From: Anaerolineales bacterium UBA3940 | GTDB taxonomy: Bacteria; Chloroflexota; Anaerolineae; Aggregatilineales; UBA3940 | DNA: 13,373 bases | Direction of reading: 5' to 3' | Assembly: GCA_002385675.1 (NCBI GenBank) | Contig: DGDY01000316.1 | Coordinates: forward strand, 1 to 13,373 | Shown: positions 1 to 5,098 of the stretch, in pieces | Position numbering within the stretch: position 1 is the stretch's first letter | Layout: each line of letters opens with the position of its first letter | Notes under the pieces: model-generated | Told to the model about the DNA's origin: nothing | Databases searched by the model: none | The model's input: the letters and a program-made list of their open reading frames with translations, nothing else | Made by a program: the position numbers and the translations under genes

Positions 1-24
1 CCCTGATCTTGTATTTGTGCGCGG

Positions 25-60
25 TGACACTTATCAAAATGCCCTGGGACAAATGACACT
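25..60. repeat. short direct repeats at left edge (possible IS end or regulatory site)
   Basis: The heptamer TGACACT occurs at 25-31 and again at 54-60, 29 bases apart. CAAAATG at 35-41 is echoed by ACAAATG at 49-55. Closely spaced short repeats like these can form the multiple terminal repeats of an insertion sequence, or tandem binding sites for a regulator of the gene that starts at 120. No transposase is visible because the window begins here, so neither reading can be decided. What is seen is only the repetition; the function is inference. Confidence 0.3.
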
Positions 61-82
61 ACGGTCATGAACCCTTCCGGCA

Positions 83-88
83 TATACT
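83..88 (+). promoter_or_regulatory. possible -10 element upstream of the receiver gene
   Basis: TATACT matches the sigma70 -10 consensus at five of six positions and lies 31 bases before the first ATG of the receiver gene. No convincing -35 hexamer stands 16-18 bases upstream, so the promoter would be weak, activator-dependent or not real. The repeated TGACACT motifs just upstream would be in a suitable place for an activator, which is speculation. Confidence 0.3.
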
Positions 89-119
89 GACTTCACAACC
101 GGGCAGGGGGTCTCGGTTA

Positions 120-557
120 ATGCTATTGATAAATATAGAGGATAGGGCGATAAGCCCGACCATCATGGTTGACCGCGTACGTTTGCTGATTATCGACGAG
201 AACCCGCAGGTGCGGCGCGCTCTGGAAACTCGGCTCGGCTCGATGCCGCAGCTTGAGGTTCTTGGCAGTGTGGGCAGTGCGGAGGAGGCCGCAGACCTTC
301 TCCGGCACGCAGCGCCTGACGTCGTCTTGATCGAACCCAAGCGGCTCAACGGTGAGGGCATCTTGCTCATCCAGGACCTGGTTTCTGCCCCGGACCCGCC
401 GCTTATCATCGTGCTGACGAGCTACCACGACGAGGACGAGGAGCTTATCGCAACGGAGCTAGGGATTAGCTGCTACATGCTCAAGGAGATTGACACGGAG
501 GCGCTGCTAAACGCCATCCTCTCCTGTACCAACAGCGCCGACCCCCGGCCCGCATAG
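120..557 (+). CDS. stand-alone response-regulator receiver domain protein, phospho-acceptor Asp replaced by Glu
   Basis: The product has 145 residues and is a single CheY-like receiver domain (about residues 17-137) resembling the N-terminal half of NarL/FixJ-type regulators. No DNA-binding or enzymatic output domain follows. The acidic pair is Asp26-Glu27 (IIDEN), the beta4 residue is Thr100 (VLTSY) and the beta5 Lys is Lys122 (YMLKE). At the end of beta3, where the phosphorylated Asp normally stands, the sequence reads VVLIEPKRL, giving Glu72 (codon GAA at 333-335). Glu there often mimics phosphorylation, so the protein may be constitutively active or a phosphate-independent adaptor; that is inference. 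The start is uncertain. ATG120 has an AGGGGG 9 bases upstream. ATG165, giving MVDRVRLL, is where the domain normally begins but has a poorer ribosome site. The gene is monocistronic and ends before a terminator at 583-613. No partner histidine kinase is in view. Confidence 0.85.
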   Translation: MLLINIEDRAISPTIMVDRVRLLIIDENPQVRRALETRLGSMPQLEVLGSVGSAEEAADLLRHAAPDVVLIEPKRLNGEGILLIQDLVSAPDPPLIIVLTSYHDEDEELIATELGISCYMLKEIDTEALLNAILSCTNSADPRPA

Positions 558-582
558 CGCCGAGGCTCGATACCGGAAAAAC

Positions 583-613
583 AACCGCCCCGACGAATGC
601 CGGGGCGGTTTTT
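583..613. terminator. bidirectional Rho-independent terminator
   Basis: A perfect 10-bp stem (AACCGCCCCG at 583-592 with its complement at 601-610) encloses an 8-base loop. It is followed by a run of T at 609-613 on the plus strand. On the left, 577-581 is A-rich, which supplies a T-rich tail when read from the minus strand. It lies between the ends of two convergent genes, 120-557 (+) and 640-861 (-), and probably stops transcription from both. Confidence 0.88.
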
Positions 614-639
614 ATGTCGCTGCTTGCTGCGAGGCGTGC

Positions 640-861
640 TTACTCCTTCAGGATGTTCGTCCCCATGAAGTAGTCGAGCCAGATAGCTACGAACAGTGCC
701 AGGGGGACGGCGGTCAGGATGGCAAACGTCGTCCCGTAGCGCTCCAGAGTGACGTTTGCGCCGTAGGCGACGTTCAGGATGCCGAGCACCAAGAAGACCC
801 CGGCCACGCCTCCAATGAGAGAGAAGACAACCAGCAGCACACGCTTGAGGCCAACGCTCAT
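640..861 (-). CDS. small two-helix membrane protein of unknown function
   Basis: The predicted protein has 73 residues with a basic N-terminus (LKR at 5-7) and two hydrophobic segments at about 8-31 and 44-62. They are joined by a short polar loop, and the C-terminus is a short tail ending NILKE. I do not recognise a family. The reading frame is supported by a GGAG ribosome site 7 bases before ATG, by a well-formed promoter 56 bases upstream (917-945, minus strand) and by a terminator just past the stop. It is transcribed on its own, towards the receiver gene. The charge pattern (KR before helix 1) suggests the N-terminus faces the cytoplasm and the protein is a helical hairpin. No catalytic residue is evident, so a structural or accessory membrane role is possible, but no function can be assigned. 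Confidence 0.72.
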   Translation of the reverse strand: MSVGLKRVLLVVFSLIGGVAGVFLVLGILNVAYGANVTLERYGTTFAILTAVPLALFVAIWLDYFMGTNILKE

Positions 862-916
862 CGTTCTACTCCGTTTTGCTCATCGCTAGAGGGAAAATGC
901 GCCTTTTGGCGAGGAG

Positions 917-945
917 ATTTTAACGTATCAGGTGGGGTGGATCAA
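917..945 (-). promoter_or_regulatory. sigma70-type promoter for the 73-aa membrane protein gene
   Basis: Read on the minus strand, TTGATC (940-945) is followed after exactly 17 bases by TAAAAT (917-922). These are four of six and five of six matches to the -35 and -10 consensus sequences with ideal spacing. The start codon at 861 is 56 bases beyond the -10 hexamer, leaving a leader of roughly 45-50 bases that contains a GGAG ribosome site. Confidence 0.55.
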
Positions 946-997
946 CGTGGAACTCTCTCTGACGGTAGGTTGTGCGCCAGGATCAACAGCCAGGGAT

Positions 998-1079
998 AAA
1001 TCGCTCTGCGATTTCTCCGCGCCTCCCCCTTGCAAGGGGGAGGTGGGCGGCCCGTAGAGACGCTCGGAGGGGGGCCCCT
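998..1079. repeat. palindromic repeat unit A (left of the 158-aa gene)
   Basis: This intergenic block holds two perfect dyads. The first (998-1014) is AAATCGC, a TCT centre, then GCGATTT. The second (1022-1043) is a 22-base perfect palindrome, CCTCCCCCTT-GC-AAGGGGGAGG. A G/C-rich tail with AGGGGGGCCCCT follows at 1068-1079. The same first dyad, with its centre inverted to AGA, recurs at 1785-1801 beside another C5/G5 hairpin. The two units therefore form an inverted pair around the gene at 1157-1633. Such units resemble REP/MITE-like intergenic repeats. The rest of 862-1156 holds only the promoter at 917-945 and the ribosome site of the next gene. Confidence 0.7.
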
Positions 1080-1156
1080 ACTGCGCAACGTTCGCAACGC
1101 AGATGCGTATTAGTTGTGCAGAACTGCGTTCTTCTCCTGCTGAAAGCGAGGAAACT

Positions 1157-1633
1157 ATGCAAGGCTCACCTTTGAAGATCAACTGGTCGCTGCTGCTGGC
1201 CTACGGGTTTGTGGCTGCCGGGTTGACGTTCGTCGCATTGTTTTTCTCCATAGACTGGTATATGGACGGGGGGATCGCCCTTACGTTCTTGTTCGTTACG
1301 CTTGGGGCGACGGCTTTCCTGTTTTACGCCGTAGATCGCGGGCGCGGCTGGCGCTGGCTGGGTATCACATGGTGGATTGGCGCGGTCCTGACGATCGTTC
1401 TGCACATGATGATGAGCGGCTCGCTGCCACCGGCGCTGGGCCTGGCGGGGTTCTGCTTCGCCGCGGCGGGCCTGGTGCTCTTCCTGTCCAACCGCCGCAA
1501 GGACCGGCGCGAGCAGGCGCGCGAGCTGGAGTGGGAGGCGCTCGGCACGCGGCAGACGCAGGACGTGGATGCCGGGAGCATGACCGCCGCTGAGTACGAA
1601 ACGCTGATGGCGCGCCAGCGGCGGGGCGGGTAG
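1157..1633 (+). CDS. four-helix integral membrane protein of unknown function
   Basis: The protein has 158 residues from ATG1157, chosen because GAGG at 1148-1151 lies 5 bases upstream and the protein then begins MQGSPLKINW. An in-frame ATG at 1103 would add 18 residues of unconvincing sequence and has no ribosome site. Four hydrophobic segments are visible at about 11-31, 38-57, 67-84 and 91-111. A charged cytoplasmic-type tail (SNRRKDRREQARELEWEAL, from 111) follows, probably helical, then a polar end, MTAAEYETLMARQRRGG. Basic residues before helix 3 (RGRGWR) and after helix 4 fit the positive-inside rule with both termini in the cytoplasm. I recognise no family and see no metal-binding or catalytic motif. 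The gene stands alone, convergent with the nuo operon and bracketed by palindromic repeat units, with no clear promoter or T-tailed terminator. Confidence 0.75.
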   Translation: MQGSPLKINWSLLLAYGFVAAGLTFVALFFSIDWYMDGGIALTFLFVTLGATAFLFYAVDRGRGWRWLGITWWIGAVLTIVLHMMMSGSLPPALGLAGFCFAAAGLVLFLSNRRKDRREQARELEWEALGTRQTQDVDAGSMTAAEYETLMARQRRGG

Positions 1634-1697
1634 GGCTGTCACCCGGCCCCTTTCGAGCCGCCACTTCCCCTGCTAGGGGTGTGAAGAAACGGCTGTG

Positions 1698-1712
1698 CCA
1701 ACTCCACGTTGG
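1698..1712. repeat. small hairpin after the 158-aa gene
   Basis: CCAAC and GTTGG form a 5-bp stem around TCCAC. A related sequence, CAACGTGGA, is present at 943-951 on the opposite side of the gene. No T-run follows, so it is not an intrinsic terminator. It may be part of the same intergenic repeat family as units A and B. Confidence 0.3.
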
Positions 1713-1733
1713 TCTTGGTATATGACCTGATCG

Positions 1734-1804
1734 CCCCCTCATAGGGGGAGATGTCGCTGCGGAGCAGCGACAGAGGGGGTAGAGAAATCGCAGAGCGATT
1801 TCTC
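1734..1804. repeat. palindromic repeat unit B (right of the 158-aa gene)
   Basis: Three hairpins stand one after another. CCCCC-TCATA-GGGGG is at 1734-1748. GTCGCTGC-GGA-GCAGCGAC is at 1753-1771 (8-bp stem, 3-base loop). A 10-bp stem with an AGA centre is at 1782-1804, whose core AAATCGC/GCGATTT is shared with unit A at 998-1014 in inverted orientation. Another G5 run at 1775-1779 could pair with the C5 of the first hairpin. The unit lies between the stop of the membrane protein gene and the nuoN terminator. It is probably a genome-dispersed intergenic repeat, not a terminator, since no T-run follows on either strand. Confidence 0.7.
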
Positions 1805-1827
1805 ACTATTGGTTGATATAGCCGACC

Positions 1828-1859
1828 AAAAAACGGGCCGCCCGGCTACCGGGCAGCCC
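1828..1859 (-). terminator. Rho-independent terminator of the nuo operon
   Basis: On the minus strand an 11-bp stem (GGGCTGCCCGG with CCGGGCGGCCC, one G-T wobble) closes on a TAG loop. It is followed by G and six T. It begins 22 bases after the nuoN stop codon, which is the textbook placement, and marks the 3' end of the complex I transcript. Confidence 0.92.
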
Positions 1860-1880
1860 ATCGTTTCGCGCGGGGTTGTG

Positions 1881-3392
1881 CTAGCCAGCGAGCGTTAGCA
1901 GCGCCTGCTGGGCCAGCTCAAAGAGCGGCGTGGGTATGACGCCAAGCAGCAGTGTGCCGAGCGCCGTCACGATCAGCGCGACGCCCAGCGCGGGCTGGAG
2001 GTAGGCCCGTCCCTCGCCCTCGTACATGTACATCGCCATCGGTACGCGCAGATAGTAGAAGGCGCTGATCACGCTGGTGATAACGCCGACAATCGCCGCC
2101 GCGAGCATCCACCCGCTCGCGCTCGACGCCTGCACCGCCGCCTGGAACACAAAGAACTTCCCCACCAGCCCGGCGCTGATCGGCATGCCGGTCAGCGACA
2201 GCATGAACAGTGTCATCATCGCGCCGAGCAGCGGGCGCGTCCGGCCCAGCCCGGCAAAGTCCTCGATCTCCGGGCCGACACCGGCGCTGTCCGGCTCCTC
2301 CTCGTTCTCCACCGCGATCACGACGCCGAACGCCCCCAGATTGGTGAAGGCGTAGGTCAGCATGTAGAAGATCGCGGCACTGACCGCCATCGGTGCGGCT
2401 TCCGGCACCTGTGCGGCGGCCACCGCGACGAGGATGTACCCGGCGTGTGCAATGCTGGAGTAGGCCAGCATCCGCTTGATGTTGCGCTGCGAGATGGCGA
2501 GGAAGTTACCGACGATCATCGTCAGGATGGCGATGATGGCGATCACCACGCCCCATTGCCCGGAAAGCTCCGGCAGTGCCGCAATTAGCACGCGCATGAG
2601 CGCCGCAAAGCCGCCGACCTTCGAGCCGACGGACATGAACGCCGTCACCGGCGTCGGCGCACCCTCGTACACGTCCGGCGTCCACATATGGAAGGGGACC
2701 GCTGCGACCTTGAACCCCAGCCCGACGACGACCAGCCCCACGCCCGCAATCGCGAGCGGCAGGCTCGGGGCGTCCCCGCCGAGCGCCGCCAGCACGCCTG
2801 TCAGCGCGGTTGTGCCGGTGCCGCCGTACGTCAGCGCGACGCCGTACACCAGGAAGGCGCTGGAGAATGCGCCCAGCAGGAAGTACTTCATCGCGCCCTC
2901 TTCGGACGTGGTGCGGTAGCGGTCAAACCCGGTGAGGATGTACAGCGGGATGCTCAAAAGCTCCAGCGCCACGAAGATGAGGATCAGGTCGGACGCCATC
3001 GCCATCAGCATCATGCCGATGGTCGAGAACAACAGCAGCGTGTAATACTCCCCGCGAGAGAGGCGGCGCTTGGGCAGGTACTCCAGCGCGAGCAGGATGC
3101 CGAAGATCGCCGCCACGACGACGATGATCTGCGCATAGACGGCGAAGCCGTCGACCACAGCCATGCCGAAGAAGGCCTCAGCCGGCAGCTCCGGGCCGAG
3201 GACGTTCGCGGTTTGCAGCACCAGGCCGACGCCGGCGGCAACCAGCCCGAGGATCGCCAGCCAGCCCGACCAATGCTTTCGCGAGGCCGGGATGAACAGG
3301 TCGACGACGAGCAGCAGCAGCGCCCAGCCCGTCAGGAACACGATGGGCACCGTGGCGGCGAGGTTGAGCGTATCTAAGGTGGGAAGTTCCAT
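1881..3392 (-). CDS. nuoN: NADH-quinone oxidoreductase subunit N
   Basis: NuoN is one of the three antiporter-like proton-pumping subunits of the complex I membrane arm. The protein has 503 residues (usual 480-510) and is almost entirely hydrophobic, with about 14 membrane helices. The family's central charged residues are present: Glu144 in VALELLSIPLY, Lys228 in GLGFKVAAVPFHMWTPDVYEGAP, Lys258 in MSVGSKVGG, and Lys412 in GLVGKFFVF. SQRNIKRMLAYSSIAHAGY (301-319) is the conserved loop-helix stretch. An acidic loop, VENEEEPDSAGVGPEIEDF (361-379), lies between late helices. The start has AAGGAAG at 3398-3404 on the minus strand, a strong ribosome site. It is the last gene of the operon, 106 bases after nuoM and 22 bases before the terminator. 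Confidence 0.98.
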   Translation of the reverse strand: MELPTLDTLNLAATVPIVFLTGWALLLLVVDLFIPASRKHWSGWLAILGLVAAGVGLVLQTANVLGPELPAEAFFGMAVVDGFAVYAQIIVVVAAIFGILLALEYLPKRRLSRGEYYTLLLFSTIGMMLMAMASDLILIFVALELLSIPLYILTGFDRYRTTSEEGAMKYFLLGAFSSAFLVYGVALTYGGTGTTALTGVLAALGGDAPSLPLAIAGVGLVVVGLGFKVAAVPFHMWTPDVYEGAPTPVTAFMSVGSKVGGFAALMRVLIAALPELSGQWGVVIAIIAILTMIVGNFLAISQRNIKRMLAYSSIAHAGYILVAVAAAQVPEAAPMAVSAAIFYMLTYAFTNLGAFGVVIAVENEEEPDSAGVGPEIEDFAGLGRTRPLLGAMMTLFMLSLTGMPISAGLVGKFFVFQAAVQASSASGWMLAAAIVGVITSVISAFYYLRVPMAMYMYEGEGRAYLQPALGVALIVTALGTLLLGVIPTPLFELAQQALLTLAG

Positions 3393-3453
3393 ACAAGCTT
3401 CCTTCTCGGTCAGTTGAGAGACACAGGCAGGTGGCAGCCCGTTATGGCGCAGG

Positions 3454-3483
3454 GTGAGGGCGGCGAGCGCCGCCGCCCTTCAC
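3454..3483 (-). other. intercistronic GC-rich hairpin between nuoM and nuoN
   Basis: GTGA-GGGCGG (3454-3463) pairs with CCGCCC-T-TCAC (3473-3483), a 10-bp stem with one bulged base and a 9-base loop. It begins 15 bases after the nuoM stop codon. There is no T-run after it on the minus strand, so it should not terminate. Stable intercistronic stems of this kind often protect the upstream message or set relative expression, but no such role is shown here. Confidence 0.45.
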
Positions 3484-3498
3484 GCAGCGCGGAGCTGG

Positions 3499-5004
3499 CT
3501 AGAGCCCTGCCACCGCTGTGACCATTGTGTCAAGCAGTGCGTCTACCGACGGACCCATCAAGTTAAAGAACGGCGCAGCGTACAGGCCAATCCAGAAGAT
3601 GAAGATCAGCAGCGGGACCAGCGTCAGGATCTCGCGGACGTTGATGTCGCTCAGCGCCTTGTTCTCAGGCTTGTCCAGCGGGCCGAGGTACACCTTCTGG
3701 AACATGTACAGCAGGTAGATGGCGGCCAGGATCACGCCCGTCGTTGCAAACGCGGTGAAGATCCAGGGCTGCGCGCCCAGCACCGGCGAGTTGAACGAGC
3801 CGAGCAGGATGGTGAACTCGCCCACGAAGCCGTTGAGGCCCGGCAGGCCCATCGACGAGAGCGTGACGATCAGCGAGAGTGCGCTGAACACCGGCATTGC
3901 CCGCCAGATGCCGCCGAACTCGTCCATGTCACGCGTGTGCCGCCGCTCGTAGATCATGCCGACGAGCAGGAACAGCGCGCCCGTGCTGAGCCCGTGGTTG
4001 ATCATCTGCAGGATAGCGCCCTGGATGCCGATGGCGTTCAGCGAGAAGATGCCGAGCATCACGAAGCCCAGGTGGCTCACCGACGAGTAGGCCACCAGCT
4101 TCTTCATGTCCTGCTGCGCGTAGCTGACAATCGCCCCGTAGATGATGCCGATGATCGCCAGCGCCGCGATGTAAGGCGCAAACTCGGCGGAGGCCTCCGG
4201 GAAGAGCGGCAGGTTGAAGCGCACGAAGCCGTAGGTACCCATCTTCAGCAGGACGCCCGCCAGGATCACCGAACCGGCTGTGGGAGCCTGCACGTGGGCG
4301 TCAGGCAGCCAGGAGTGCAGCGGCCAGACCGGCACTTTGATGGCGAAGGCCACGGCGAAGGCCAGGAACAGCCAGCGCGCCGTCTGGAGCGGGATGTCCA
4401 GATCGATGAGGTCCAGCAGGTAGAAGGTGCCGCCCGCCAGCCCCAGGTACAGGATCGCCAGCAGCATGAGCAGCGAGCCCGCCATCGTATACAGGAAGAA
4501 CTTGATCGCCGCGTAGCGCCGCTCGGACCCGCCCCAGATGCCGATGAGGAAGTACATCGGCACGAGCGTGAATTCCCAGAAGATGTAGAACAGGAACAGG
4601 TCCAGCGCGACGAAGACGCCGATCATGCCCATCTCAAGCAGCAGCATGAAGGCGTAGTATTCCTTCTCGCGCTCGTTGATCGACGTCCAGGACGACAGGA
4701 TGGCAACCGGCGTGATCAGCGTCGTGAGCAGCACGAGCAAGATGCTCATGCCGTCCACGCCCAGCGCATAGGTGATGCCCACCGTCGGTATCCACGGTAC
4801 GACCCCGCCGAAGTGGAAGTCGGCGGAGGTTGAGAACGGCTCGGTGAGCAGCACAAGCGACAGCACAAAGGTCGCCAGCGAGAAGATCAGCGCCGTCCAC
4901 TTGATGAAGTTCACGTTCTGGCGCGGCGTGAAGATAACCACGAGGAAGCCGACGACCGGCAGCGCCAGCAACACTGTCAGGAAAATCGGGAATTCAGGGC
5001 TCAT
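3499..5004 (-). CDS. nuoM: NADH-quinone oxidoreductase subunit M
   Basis: NuoM is an antiporter-like pump between NuoN and NuoL in the complex I membrane arm. The protein has 501 residues (family about 490-520) and roughly 14 helices. Functional residues are visible: Glu144 in FYIFWEFTLVPMYFLIGIWG, Lys223 and His230 in AIKVPVWPLHSWLPDAHVQAP, Lys254 in GVLLKMGTYG, and Glu396 in GLNGFVGEFTILLG. QQDMKKLVAYSSVSHLGF (297-314) is the conserved segment before the middle helices. The numbering of Glu144 coincides with that of the essential Glu in the E. coli protein. The start is supported by AAGGAG at 5010-5015 (minus strand), 5 bases before ATG. It lies 94 bases after nuoL and is co-transcribed with it. 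Confidence 0.98.
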   Translation of the reverse strand: MSPEFPIFLTVLLALPVVGFLVVIFTPRQNVNFIKWTALIFSLATFVLSLVLLTEPFSTSADFHFGGVVPWIPTVGITYALGVDGMSILLVLLTTLITPVAILSSWTSINEREKEYYAFMLLLEMGMIGVFVALDLFLFYIFWEFTLVPMYFLIGIWGGSERRYAAIKFFLYTMAGSLLMLLAILYLGLAGGTFYLLDLIDLDIPLQTARWLFLAFAVAFAIKVPVWPLHSWLPDAHVQAPTAGSVILAGVLLKMGTYGFVRFNLPLFPEASAEFAPYIAALAIIGIIYGAIVSYAQQDMKKLVAYSSVSHLGFVMLGIFSLNAIGIQGAILQMINHGLSTGALFLLVGMIYERRHTRDMDEFGGIWRAMPVFSALSLIVTLSSMGLPGLNGFVGEFTILLGSFNSPVLGAQPWIFTAFATTGVILAAIYLLYMFQKVYLGPLDKPENKALSDINVREILTLVPLLIFIFWIGLYAAPFFNLMGPSVDALLDTMVTAVAGL

Positions 5005-5098
5005 AACTGCTCCTTGCGGGTACCTCTTGTGTCAGGTCCTCGCGGCAGCCCGCCTTGCCGGGCGCACCTGCGAGCGGATTACGCATCTCAACTCACTA

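Noticed and set aside
1022..1043. Perfect 22-base palindrome as a transcription terminator
   Set aside because: No T-run follows on either strand and no gene ends close by; it is better explained as part of a repeat unit.
1103..1156. Upstream ATG extension of the four-helix membrane protein
   Set aside because: It lacks a ribosome site, whereas ATG1157 has GAGG at ideal spacing and gives a normal membrane-protein N-terminus.
972..1175. 67-codon open frame on the plus strand spanning the palindromic repeats
   Set aside because: It runs through repeat unit A and overlaps the real start of the 158-aa gene. No ribosome site or plausible protein features.
1734..1804. CRISPR-like array
   Set aside because: The three dyads differ in sequence and there are no regular spacers or repeated identical units.
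3454..4833. 459-codon open frame on the plus strand
   Set aside because: Antisense to nuoM, with Gln/Arg/His/Glu-rich repetitive composition typical of the complement of hydrophobic codons.
5048..5063. Hairpin GCCCG/CGGGC in the nuoL-nuoM gap
   Set aside because: Only five base pairs without a T-run, expected by chance in GC-rich DNA.
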